In this document: piece by piece, positions 1 to 9,260 of the stretch | Numbering within the stretch: the first letter of the stretch is position 1 | Layout: every line of letters starts with the position of its first letter | Assembly (NCBI GenBank): GCA_021464525.1 | Contig: JADRCO010001236.1 | Span: 1 to 21,084, forward strand | DNA from: Rhizophagus sp. LPA8_4_AMF | Taxonomy: Eukaryota > Glomeromycota > Glomeromycetes > Glomerales > Glomeraceae | Reading direction: 5' to 3' | Length of the DNA: 21,084 nt | Notes under the pieces: generated by a model | What the model was told of the DNA's origin: nothing | Databases searched by the model: none | The model's input: only the letters and a program-made list of their open reading frames with translations | Position numbers and translations under genes: made by a program

Positions 1-337
1 GGCATTTTTTTTTCACTTTCTTTATGAAAAAAATTGCCGAAACGGCATTTTTTCATATTATTTTATTGAAAAATGCCAAAACGGCATTTTTTAGCATTTT
101 AATAAAAAAAAACGTTGCGAAAACGTTTTTTAGTATACAACTAATTAAAAAAGAACGTTTCGCAACGTTTTTTCTCTTTTTTATAAATCAGGTTACCTGA
201 ATGACCCGAATACTTTCAGGTCAAACGGGTCAGGTCAGGTCAGAGCAGGTAACCCGACCCGACCCGACCTGATAAAAAATTTTCAGTTCAGGTCAGACCA
301 ATTACCCGACCCGACCCGACCCGTGCGGAGCTCTAGT
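1..337. mobile_element. End of an unclassified repeat element with hairpins and GACCCG repeats
   Basis: No coding sequence is seen. The first ~175 bases hold three short hairpins: TGCCG-AAA-CGGCA near 36, ATGCC/GGCAT near 73, and a larger pair of AACGTTGCG-type arms at about 107-173. From about 190 to 325 the sequence is built of CAGGT and GACCCG units, with CCCGACCCGACC blocks near 255 and 305. Pogo-type transposase coding sequence starts abruptly just after GGAGCTCTAG, with its 5' half missing. I therefore read this as the right end of an element inserted into that transposon. The left end lies outside the window. The family is not recognised and the exact boundary is uncertain by several bases. 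Confidence 0.5.
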
Positions 338-1550
338 TATACTCCTGCTCACATGCAATACAACTGGAACTGAGAAATTAAAACCACTGTTTATTCATGC
401 TTACCAAAATCTACAAATATTGAATGGGAAAAGAAAGGAAGATTTACCAGTTAGTTACTATTGGAATTCTACTGCATAGATGCAGGTTTCAATATGGAAT
501 GACTATCTTGCAAAACTAGATTGACAAATGCGATTACAAAATTGCCACATTCTTTTACTGGTTGACAATGCGCTAGTATATGTAATAAATAAAACTACAA
601 ATTTAACAAATGTGGCTGTACATTTTTTGCCACCAAATACTACAGTGCATTTACATACAGCCTTATGATGCAGGGATTATTAATTCTTTTAAGGTCGGTA
701 ATATTTTTAATATTTATTTTTAATTTAAATATTAGCAATGTATTAACATAGAATTTTTAAAAGCTAGATTCAAATTACATAAATTATGTATTTTTAATAA
801 TTCAGGCATAATATCAAAAATTACTTGTTAGAAATAGGATCGAGGTATATGAAATTTCACAAGAATTGAGAAAAAAAGTCACTTCACTAAACATTTATGA
901 TGCTATCAATTTTAGCAAAAATGCTTGGGATTCTATAAGTCAGCAAACAATTTTTAATTGTTGGCAACATACAGGAATTCTTCCACAAGATGAAATGAGT
1001 GATACAATTGAGGATCATGATGATCAAGCAATTTGGGATGAAATGAAGAAACAAGAGCTGATTTATCAACTTCCATTTGATGATCCTATGCAGGGTTGGG
1101 AAATTTGTATGTACTAGGAAAATTTTGACCCTGTACTTGTACTGTACTGTACTAAATTTTATATTAATTATTATATGTACTAACTATACTAATCTGTACT
1201 AAACTGTACTAACTGTACTAATTTCCCAACCCTGATCCTATGGATGTAGTGGATTTCCTTCATATTGATAACTGTTTAAAAAGTAGCAAAAGGTTAACAG
1301 ATAATGAAATTATTCTATGATAAAATCCAAGAATAGTAAACCAGAGAAAGATCCAAATGAAGGACCTTTGAAAGTGATTTCAACTAAAGAAGCCTTAAGT
1401 CATCTTAATGATCTTATTTTATTTTTTGAGTATTCATCACATATTTCTACTAATCCAGATGAATTAAATATTTTGAAAAAATTAAGACATCGAGTATTAA
1501 CATCGCATCTTAATAATGCAAAGCAAACTACATTAGATAGTTTTATTTAA
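338..1550 (+). pseudogene. Broken pogo/Tigger (DDE_1) transposase, C-terminal two thirds
   Basis: Translation gives a typical DDE_1 core: LLLTCNTTGTEKLKPL, then QMRLQNCHILLLVDNA (second catalytic Asp at 564-566), LTNVAVHFLPPNTT, and DAGIINSFK (third catalytic Asp at 667-669). Next come the C-terminal block DAINFSKNAWDSIS..TIFNCWQHTGILP and the tail KQTTLDSFI. An intron of ~112 bp (694-805, GT-AG) fits between INSFK and YQKLLVRNR. Breaks seen: in-frame TAG near 477, TGA near 522, a frameshift just before the third Asp, a TAA just after the intron, the MITE insertion at 1091, and a frameshift near 1314. The first catalytic Asp lies in the missing 5' part. Confidence 0.85.
1091..1234. mobile_element. 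144-bp hAT-type MITE inside the pogo transposase
   Basis: Perfect 15-bp terminal inverted repeats CAGGGTTGGGAAATT lie at both ends, flanked by a perfect 8-bp direct repeat ATCCTATG (1083-1090 and 1235-1242). CAGGG-type ends with an 8-bp duplication are the hAT signature. The interior is non-coding and carries about ten GTACT/GTACTAA motifs, which resemble hAT subterminal transposase-binding repeats. Removing the element plus one 8-bp copy joins DDPM to DVVDFLHIDNC in the transposase frame. This confirms the insertion boundaries. Confidence 0.92.
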
Positions 1551-1822
1551 TAGTTAGTTTTATTCAATAATATATTATTATTTATGCTAATATCCTAATA
1601 TAATAATATAATAATAAATGTATAAAATTTATTTGTTATACTGTTAATTTATTTTCGTTCAATTGAGATATTTATTATATAATGATTATAGTAAAATTTT
1701 TTTATACTGATATTTGATTAATAAACTATAATAATATCAGTACATAAAATTTTCATAATATACCAATAATTTGATGTACTGATACTTTTTCTTCAAAACA
1801 GCTGTATTGGTACATAGAGGTT

Positions 1823-1931
1823 TGACTATATGCAAAATGGGACTATATAAGATAGATTTTATATGTAAAAATTTAGGACACTCAACTAAGGTGACTATAT
1901 AGATGATTGTGACTATATAAAGAGTTAACTG
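1823..1931. repeat. Subterminal GACTATATA repeats at the pogo 3' end
   Basis: Four copies of GACTATAT(A) begin at 1823, 1841, 1893 and 1911. They form two pairs, each with an 18-bp spacing, and the last copy is next to the CAGTTAACTC terminus. This looks like a duplicated subterminal binding module for the transposase. That function is inferred. Confidence 0.6.
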
Positions 1932-1933
1932 TA

Positions 1934-2614
1934 TAATAAATTATTTACTTCTTTAGTATTATATAGTTTTCTTACAATTGTATGATTTTTGTTTAAATTT
2001 AACTGTTAATTAACCTTAAAAAAGTGCTGATTTTAAACAAATTGGCAAGTAAAATAAATACAATTCAAATATTTTGATTGGTATTGATTGACCTGCTAAT
2101 TAGAACTTTCTTTAGATTAATAATTTGGCTATCTTTGAAATTAATTTATTTTTAATAGAAAAACTCTCTTCTGTTCAATTCACAACCATTTTTTTACTAA
2201 TAATTTTTCACACAAAATTTTATTTTTTCATTTTATTTTCTTTAAATAATACACTTTTAGCCTTTATAATACACTTTATTTTCTTTTATTTTAGTTTTCT
2301 TTTATATTTCTACTAATATAATTTTAGTAATAAACTCCAACTTTTGGTTTTTTCTAACGTTTATTTTACTAAGAAACAAATAACACGTATTATCAAAACT
2401 TAAGCAAAACAAATATGATCCACTTTTACTTTCAACAATAATAAGTAATACCTTTTAATGATATGGAGAGACTCAACAAAGCCTTGGAAAATAAAGACTT
2501 TTTATATTTCTTTGACAATACTTCAGACTATACCATAGACAGACATAATATGAGTACTTAACTGAACTCTTGGGTTTCTTGACGGCCTGCTCACCTAGAG
2601 TTTAAATCCTAATG
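1934..2614. other. AT-rich stretch without recognisable content
   Basis: Mostly T- and A-rich low-complexity sequence lies between the pogo 3' end and the next inverted repeat. A 63-codon open frame at 2125-2316 is almost only F, L, I and Y and is not credible as a gene. A tract near 2570-2615 (GGCCTGCTCACC..GAGTTTAAATCC) faintly resembles the 3' half of a tRNA, but no cloverleaf can be drawn. Confidence 0.5.
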
Positions 2615-2617
2615 GCT

Positions 2618-2745
2618 TATTCAGTGAATATCCTAAGATTACAGATATATCTGTTCACTTTTAGATAGAATATTCAGATTTTGCTTAAGAAAATGGGATA
2701 TTCACTAAATATAATTCAGATATTCTAGGATATAATGTAAATATG
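2618..2745. repeat. Imperfect inverted repeat
   Basis: ATTCAGTGAATATCC on the left faces GGATATTCACTAAAT on the right, and a second arm pair contains ATATCCTA and TAGGATAT. The structure folds back around 2680 and lies just upstream of the hAT remnant. It may be a small palindromic MITE. No target duplication could be assigned. Confidence 0.4.
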
Positions 2746-2869
2746 ATGTAATATGATGTAATAAAATTGATTAGCATAAATATTCTAATGGCTATATAAT
2801 AGAATATTTTTTCTGATTATTTCAAAAAAAACTAGCTTAAAGAAACAGAATGTCTATTAGCTAAAAATG

Positions 2870-4998
2870 TAATATAATAGAAGTAGATGATAATATTGAG
2901 AATTACCTAAATTTTGATAAATATCAAAATATAGATGATGAAAATAACAATAATAGTTCAGCTTTTAAGATTCTTTTAGAATTTGATGGCCATAATCAGG
3001 ATACATGCAAAAAGGTGGATCTAAACCACATAGTTGGATATGAAAATTTGGTGATAGATAACCTTATTCATCAAAAAATAATGTATGGATTTTTTATTGT
3101 AATCAGAAAAAAAAAGATGGTGACAAATGCAAATCTCAAATAAAAACTAAAGGACCAACAGGTAATATTATTCATTATCTAAATTGTACTCATGGAATTA
3201 ATCAAGATACAAAATTAAAGATCTTACGTTAAATCAGCCAGATGAAATTAAAAGCTTATAGCATTGATATTAAACAACAAGTGCAACAGCCACTTGAAGC
3301 TGATCAACAAATGCATATTAAAAATCTTCTTTATGAATGGGTAATTGAAGATGCACAGCCAATTCTCCTTTTTAAGTCAACTGCATTTAGCCAATTTGTA
3401 AATGTATTGAATTCTTCATTTGAAATTCCAAATGAAAAGCATTTTAAACAAAATATTAATAAAACTTGTAGAATTGTAACTGAAAATATTAAATGAAATT
3501 GATTCTGTTTCTATTATATGTGACCTTTAGACTTTAAGTTTAAAATAAGGTTTTCTTGATATAATTTGCCATTATATTACTATGAGTTTTGAGCTTAAAG
3601 AAATTATTTTAGCAATTAAATATCTTCAATATTCACATACAGCTAATCAAATTTAAGAAGTTTTAGAAAATATTCTTAATCAATAAAATTTAAAAGAAAA
3701 AATATTTTTTTGTACTACTGACAATGCAGCCAACATGAAAAAAATGCTTAATCAAATTTCATGGATAAAATAGCTTCCCTGTACTGCTCATACAATTCAG
3801 TTAGTAATAGGAAAAGGATTGTTATCAGCAGAAATTTTAATTGTAAGAGCTAAGCATGAATAAATTTTTTTAGTACTTCAAAACAAAATGAAAGGCTTAT
3901 TGCTACTTAGAAAGATAATTCAAATGACCTTGATAATAATTTAGTTAAGGAATCATGTAAATACTTTTTACATGCTATAACTGATGTTAATACCAGATGG
4001 AGTAGTACTTATATTACATGGAAACGGTTAATTCTTTTAAAATCTTATATTGATAACATGTTAAGTATAATGGCACTAAGCAAAGATTTTGAAACTAAAA
4101 AAGATTTAAAACGGTTAAAAGAAATTAATTTAACTGATGATGAATATGAATGTATAAGAGATTTAATTAAGGTATTAGAACTATTTGCTAAAGTGACTGA
4201 ATATTTGGAAAGTAGTTATTATTCAACAATGGAATTTATGTATCCAGTTGTTGAAAAACTTAAGAATGAATTTGCATCATTAGTTTTGAATAAAATACAT
4301 GTCAATATTGATTTAGAGTCTCCTAATGATGCCTTTGATGAACATAATTTTGAAGATGCATTAGAGGAAAATGAACCTGATGCTATCAGAAAAATTAAAA
4401 TTAATGATTCTGTAAATATTAATGGATTAGTAGATAGTGTTAAATTTAATTTTATAAAGCATTACAAAAATATTTTCCTGTTATTGAAAAAGAAGGAATT
4501 TTAGCAGCAATCCTTGATTTAAGATGAAAAAATTTGTCATTCGCTATAAATGAAGAACGTAAATTAGCTCAAAAAGATTTTAGAGATATGTACGAAGCTG
4601 CAAAAACTACAAATTTAACAATTGAGAATTCTAATAATAGTTTATTAGAAATCAAGAAGAAATGAAATCGCATTTATCAAAGAAGTATTCTTGAATTTGA
4701 AGACATTATTAGTAGTAAGGATGATGAAGTTGACCGATACTTAGCAATTTCTCAGCAAGCAAAAAGTATTAATATTTTAAAGTAGTGGGATATTCATAAA
4801 AAAGAATTTTCAATTTTATCTGAACTAGCATGAAAATATTTGGCAATTCAAGCAACATCAGTTGCAAGTGAAAGACTATTTAGTGATGCAGGAAATATTA
4901 TGACCGCAAAGCGCACTTCCATGAAACCTAATCTATTTGAATCTTTAATTTACTTAAAAAGAAATGGGCCAATTGTAGATGGAATGTTTAGTAATTGA
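2870..4998 (+). pseudogene. Broken hAT transposase with BED zinc-finger remnant
   Basis: Fragments in all three forward frames follow the order of a BED-finger hAT transposase. An acidic N-terminus comes first, then a BED-like remnant (KPHSW near 3015, VWIFYC, CK, and a His near 3190). Next is the segment LLYEWVIEDAQPILLF..FEIPNEKHF (3242-3495). Then come SVSIICDL (first Asp near 3520, followed by a stop where hAT proteins have Trp), CTTDNAANMKKML (second Asp near 3720), LPCTAHTIQL, and DVNTRWSSTY. The C-terminal dimerisation block YLAIQATSVASERLFSDAG (from 4840) keeps the catalytic Glu context SVASERLFS, followed by KRTSMKPNLFESLIYLKRN. More than a dozen in-frame stops and several frameshifts are present. 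The longest uninterrupted piece is 148 codons (4058-4501). Termini were not found. Confidence 0.88.
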
Positions 4999-5032
4999 GT
5001 ATATTTAGAAAATAACAGATGATATTATTTTA

Positions 5033-5391
5033 CAGAAACTTCAAGTTTTTAAATGATATCATTTTAATATCATTTCAATATTGATTTAATATTGATATGA
5101 TATTGAAATGATATCAAAATAAAGTATTATCATTTCAATATCACATCGATATTAAATCGATATTAAATCGATATTAAAATGATATCAAAATGATAATTGA
5201 AATAATATAGAATTGATATCATTAATAAGTTTATCTTAATGGCATTATTTTGATATCATTTCAATTATCACTTTGATATCATTTTGATATTATATCAATA
5301 TTAAATTAATATTAAAATGATATTGAAATAATACCGTTAAGATAAATTTAACAATATCGATTCTATATTGATTAAAAATGTTAAGTTTCTG
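5033..5391. mobile_element. 359-bp palindromic GATATC-rich MITE with CAG ends and TA flanks
   Basis: The ends read CAGAAACTT...AAGTTTCTG, each flanked by TA, which fits a pogo/Tc1-type non-autonomous element. The terminal repeats stay similar for about 27 bp. The interior is almost entirely degenerate copies of a 10-14 bp unit around GATATC/GATATT with ATTTCAATATCATTTT variants in both orientations. A second, inner inverted repeat (5227-5258 against 5318-5349, containing TTTATCTTAA and TTAAGATAAA) lies in the right half. There is no coding capacity. It lies only 34 bp beyond the last hAT codon. Confidence 0.75.
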
Positions 5392-5393
5392 TA

Positions 5394-6608
5394 AAGTACT
5401 TCTTTTAATTGTCTGAGCGTAACGAGGACTTTATATTGTAGAGCACTTATAACGAATTAATAATTTTGGATTAACCCATAAAATTTTCCTTCCGTCCATC
5501 CGCTGACGTCACCTCACTAATTACCCCTGTTTTTTCCTTTTTTGATATGCTTTACTTGTTTCACTGGCGATTTTGTAACACTACTTATTTTATTTGGTGT
5601 TACGTATTTTTTAATCAAATTTTTTTTTTTTAATAAAAATAGATACCAAGTAAATGAGCGTGACAGACTTTAACGGTTTCCGTTTTCCTAGTATATAATG
5701 CTATTATATAATAATAAAACATCATTAACATTTATTGGTTTTATTAATTACTAGTAAATTTATTAATTTATTGTGAAACTAAATTATAAAACATGTTTGG
5801 AATAAAATTATAAAATAACCCAATAAATATTCTATAAATATCCAGATTTTACCATCTGGATAATATTTAGAATTGATATCTGGATATATAGATTTATAAT
5901 CTTTAAACAGATATATTCAATGAATATCAATAGATAATCCAGATTTAAGCTCTATATCCACCATATCATAAATCTGGAATATTAGCAAAAATAAAACAAT
6001 ATTTTAATTACCTCTACCTGGTTGTTTTTCCAAAAATCCCTTCTTTTTTTCCTCATCGCTGAATATGGACTCCCCTATTTTTTGATGGCAAACAACCCAA
6101 ACAAAGATGATATCAAAATGGAAAGGTGGTACCTTTAAATTGGGCAGATCCTCCAATTTTTTTCTGGATGTGTTTTTAAATAGGATTAAAACAAGTTTGG
6201 ATGTGCCTGATCATATACTACCTTTGAACTATTTTTAGAATTTAACATAACAAATGATTTTTTTTCTTATTCGCTAAACATTTATCTGAATATAGAAAAC
6301 ACCCTATTGGACACCTTTAATATGCTTTTATAGTCTTTTGATTGGTAAATCGTATATGGTAACTTCTACACAACTAGAGAACTAAAGAATAGAGATAAAC
6401 TTCTCGATTTGAATGTGATGCTTAACAAGAATTCATTTTTTGGTTTTTATATAAATAGATTTTATTTTTCTTTTTTTTTCTAGTTTTTCTTTTGTTTTTC
6501 TTTTATATTCTTTTTTCTTTTTCTTCTATTATAAAATTTTCTTAAGTGGAATTGTTGAGTGTAATCACTAAGTTGCTTTAGAAGGTGTATAGCTCTTTGA
6601 ATGCTAAA
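5394..6608. other. Non-coding stretch with small hairpins
   Basis: No gene is recognised. Visible structure includes a TGACGTCA palindrome at 5504-5511, a GTAACAC/GTGTTAC hairpin at about 5575-5606, and a run of ATCCAGAT/ATCTGGAT motifs in both orientations at 5839-5975. Within that run, TATCCAGAT (5839-5847) pairs perfectly with ATCTGGATA (5854-5862). From 6440 to 6540 the sequence is a long T/C-rich tract. These may be relics of small inverted-repeat elements, but no borders can be set. Confidence 0.4.
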
Positions 6609-6920
6609 ATGATTATGGTTAAGGTCCTATCTGCAAGTACTAATTCAACTTTTATAGATGGACTTATTAAGGTCATTGTATATGTCAGTGAAGGAAATAA
6701 CTACTTTACTATACAGCTGGTTGGAAGGTTATTTTTTTGTAAGCAAAAATCTAATGTTAATGATGATTCTTATTTTAGCAGTAGTATGCAGGTAACAAAG
6801 GAGTTATGTGAATTAGTGATATATATTTTGATTTTTGAGGATCAGTGGGAGGATATAAAATATTGCAATATAGCAGGTCCTTGGATATCATGTTCCATAG
6901 ACTATTGGACAGTCTGCTAA
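6609..6920 (+). CDS. Unrecognised ORF, about 103 codons, possibly a gene fragment
   Basis: I do not recognise this protein. The first in-frame ATG is at 6609; the frame is open back to a TAG just before 6585. The sequence is more balanced in composition than the surrounding AT-rich DNA. It has mixed hydrophobic stretches (GLIKVIVYVSE, ELVIYILIF) and an aromatic, Cys-containing C-terminus (GPWISCSIDYWTVC). No motif, signal peptide or convincing membrane domain is evident. It could be a fragment of a repeat-family protein, one exon of a larger gene, or chance. An upstream T/C-rich tract could be a splice-acceptor region, but no flanking exon was found. Confidence 0.3.
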   Translation: MIMVKVLSASTNSTFIDGLIKVIVYVSEGNNYFTIQLVGRLFFCKQKSNVNDDSYFSSSMQVTKELCELVIYILIFEDQWEDIKYCNIAGPWISCSIDYWTVC

Positions 6921-6971
6921 GATAAAGTGTTATTTATACACTTTTACCTATATAGAAAAATTTTTCACCAA

Positions 6972-7088
6972 CAGTGCATACATGGAGTTTACTAGAATAA
7001 CGAGTGGTATTATATTTTTTTAATATTAGATAGCTTCTAAAATACATGTATTTTAAACATTAATTCTAATAAAATATAGCATGCACTG
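6972..7088. repeat. Fold-back repeat centred on an 18-bp perfect palindrome
   Basis: CAGTGCAT at the left edge faces ATGCACTG at the right edge. TTTACTAGAAT and ATTCTAATAAAAT form further partly matching arm segments. The centre is the perfect palindrome TAAAATACATGTATTTTA (7038-7055). The arms are uneven in length. It is probably a small MITE relic, and no clear target duplication was seen. Confidence 0.5.
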
Positions 7089-7719
7089 CAGAAAAAAAAA
7101 ATAATAATCTGACTATTTTTATTACCAAATTTAGGCTAAAATCAGACATTTGTTTTTTAGCTGATATGAACTATTTTAACTAGTAAATCTTCAAAAGAAT
7201 CCAAAAAGTCTGTAATTCAAAAATGACAAAAAAAAGAAATATTCAAACCGAAAGAAAGTCATTAATACTTTCAAAAACCTAAAGAAAAGTTGGATAAAAA
7301 GGATAAAAATACTAGACTATTACTTTTACTTTTTTTTAAATAATAACTAAAATAAGAAAATGATCTGTTTTTCAGAAAATTATCTATAATTAACACTTTG
7401 CAAAAAGATACTGCAATACTTTTAAAAATAAAATATGAATAGAAAAACTTGTCATACAGATATTTAAAAGCTAGTGCCCAAATGCTAATTATATAGAACT
7501 TTTCAAAAATATAAAGGGGCTTAAGTTTTGCAACTCTAAAAATTATATTTGATAAAAATCACTTCAAGTATATAGTACTACCAAACAGGAAATTTAAATT
7601 CTAGATGAGTTTTGAAAGAATCTTTTTAAAATCTTCATGTTCAAAAAGCTACTTGCAAGCAATTCTAGTGGAGAAAACCAAGTTTTATTTTATTTTTTTG
7701 CTAGAAAGATGGTCAAATA
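7089..7719. other. AT-rich stretch, nothing recognised
   Basis: No open frame of note, RNA gene or ordered repeat was found. A small TCTGAC...TCAGA inverted pair near 7110-7150 is the only visible structure. Confidence 0.5.
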
Positions 7720-8218
7720 ATCGGCAGTGAGAAATTATTAAATTAAATTTATAAAAAAATCTTTTTTATTTTATTAAAGAATATCTTGTTTAATTGCTAA
7801 TCCACTTAAGATAGAACAGCACTATTTGTCAATCATTTTATAATAAAATTTGAGGGAAAAATTAAAAAATTCATTTCACATTATTTTGTAATCCAGTAAT
7901 TGGATTTTGTAGCCCTCAATGCTCTTATCAAATAAAAAAAAGATCTTTAAAATTGAACTGGTACATTACGAGATAAATATAAAAAACCATTTTTCAGAAT
8001 ATACTGTATGGCATTCGAAGTATACTCAAAAATTTTTTTGCAATTATCTCATGATATACTGGTTTAATTTTAAAGATCATTTTTTTATTTTGATGAAAAT
8101 ACCAAGGGTTACAAAATAGCTTAAAAGTTCATCAAAATCCAATTGCTGGATTACAAGGTAATTCAAAATAACTCTTTTAATTTTTTGCCCTGAATTTAAT
8201 TAGTAGTTGAGTGCCGAT
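7720..8218. mobile_element. Long fold-back element (arms about 170 bp)
   Basis: The two halves are inverted copies around a centre near 8010. Matching landmarks, left against right reverse complement, are AAATTTGAGGG/AAATTCAGGG, TTGTAATCCAGTAATTGG against TTGTAATCCAGCAATTGG, GATCTTTAAAATT in both, and GAGATAA followed by an AGTATACT/AGAATATACT core. The core element is about 7844-8200. Outer edges ATCGGCAGTGAG (7720) and GTGCCGAT (8211-8218) extend the match. The left side then has ~95 bp with no partner, perhaps a later insertion. A 66-codon open frame on the left arm is an accident of the repeat. A transcript through it would form a long hairpin. Confidence 0.75.
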
Positions 8219-8899
8219 CTTAGGCAGATCAGCAATTAATTATAAATAGTATTTTATATAAAATAATTATTGGATAGGAAGGTTGAAATATCACTCAAGC
8301 AGTTCAAAATAATATTTTAACTACCATACCTAATAACTGATGTTACTATGCAGATATTTAAGATCATATTTCATATAAAAAAATAATACTAAATAAACTA
8401 TATAGTAAGTAGCAGTATTTTACCTGTAAAGATTAATAATATATTTGGTATTTAATCTAATGAATAATATAATGCATCAAAAATATCAATGATATTTATA
8501 TAATAAATAATTTATCTAATTTATCTGAAAAATATCAGTATGTTGATCCTATTAAACTGTATAATAATAAAATAATATAATTTGAATTAGTTCATTTAAA
8601 ATGTAAATTAAAAATGCTTTTATATTATTTTTAATCAATTTTACTTTTAAATATTATCTATATTTTGTCAAGTAACTGCTATTTGACTAATTAGCAGAAT
8701 ATAGATTTTAGAAAAATTTTAGTTAATATTAAATTATTATGAATTTATCTTAAGAATATAATTTACATTTATAAAAACAAAAAAAAACAATAGAAATTTC
8801 ATAATTTGATTATATATGAAATTTAAATTAGATATCAAAAACAATTTTTTAATTTTTTAATTTGAATTATTGAAAAACATTGTATTTATGAATAATATC
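8219..8899. other. AT-rich stretch, nothing recognised
   Basis: Very AT-rich DNA with short TATA/AATAAT tracts and no credible gene, RNA or ordered repeat lies between the fold-back element and the MITE upstream of NAP1. Confidence 0.5.
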
Positions 8900-8908
8900 A
8901 GTTATATC

Positions 8909-9133
8909 TAATACCCTAGCCATGGCAAAAAAAAAGTGGCTGACACGTGACGTTTGGCCCGCATTACGGCGTTATGCACTAACACGTGAAAATTTGGCGT
9001 GACGAATAATGTATGATGAATAAGTTTTTGCCTCCCTCAGATAAATGAACACAGCCGAGAGGGGTGTGCTGTCAGTGATGAATAAAATTCAGTCACGTGT
9101 CAGCCACTTTTTTTTTGCCATGGCTAGGGTTGT
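8909..9133. mobile_element. 225-bp MITE (copy A), perfect 39-bp inverted ends
   Basis: The inverted repeats 8913-8951 and 9092-9130 are identical over 39 bp (beginning ACCCTAGCCATGGC, then A9, then GTGGCTGACACGTGAC). A 9-bp direct repeat AGTTATATC lies at 8900-8908 and 9134-9142, which fits a Mutator-like target duplication. The match is not absolutely flush with the inverted repeat (4-nt left and 3-nt right spacers). The interior is non-coding and much richer in G+C and CpG than its surroundings. It carries three CACGTG palindromes, one in each end and one near 8985. Identical ends suggest recent insertion. It ends about 130 bp before the NAP1 start codon. An older relative lies at 17409-17645. 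Confidence 0.88.
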
Positions 9134-9155
9134 AGTTATATCCTTATTGCGTGGA

Positions 9156-9170
9156 CCAATTCCAACCAAT
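9156..9170 (+). promoter_or_regulatory. Two CCAAT boxes upstream of NAP1
   Basis: CCAAT occurs at 9156-9160 and again at 9166-9170, exactly 10 bp apart, about 90-105 bp before the NAP1 start codon. CCAAT is the binding site of the HAP/NF-Y complex in fungi. The promoter role is inferred from position. Confidence 0.45.
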
Positions 9171-9260
9171 CAAATTGTGGTAGCCTGTTTACCTTTATAG
9201 ACATGCAATATCAGCGAAATAAACAAAAAAAAATTTTCTCTTCGAGAACTAAAAAAAAAA

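Larger units (their letters stand above)
338..1931 (+). mobile_element. Pogo/Tigger-type DNA transposon, 5' half cut off, broken
   Basis: This is a Tc1/mariner-superfamily element of the pogo/Tigger branch. It contains the 3' half of a DDE_1 transposase, an AT-rich 3' non-coding tail, and a terminal sequence ending AAGAGTTAACTG followed by TA. Read on the other strand this begins CAGTTAACTC, the usual pogo/Tigger CAGT terminus, and TA is the expected target duplication. The 5' end is absent because another element (1-337) abuts the coding region. A 144-bp hAT-type MITE sits inside at 1091-1234. Several coding breaks show that it is not active. Confidence 0.8.

Noticed and set aside
185-325. 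GACCCG/CAGGT repeats as a telomere or CRISPR-like array
   Set aside because: Units are short and irregular without unique spacers, the context is a eukaryotic transposon border, and the unit is not the TTAGGG type.
2125-2316. 63-codon open frame rich in F, L, I and Y
   Set aside because: It reflects T-rich low-complexity DNA, with no real ATG at its start and no protein-like composition.
2560-2620. Possible tRNA or tRNA-derived SINE (B-box-like GAGTTTAAATCC)
   Set aside because: No A box, acceptor stem or cloverleaf could be drawn, so one weak motif is not enough.
5504-5511. TGACGTCA as a functional CRE site
   Set aside because: It is an isolated 8-bp palindrome with no gene nearby, so a regulatory role cannot be supported.
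7919-8119. 66-codon open frame
   Set aside because: It lies within the arms and centre of the fold-back element and is explained by that repeat.
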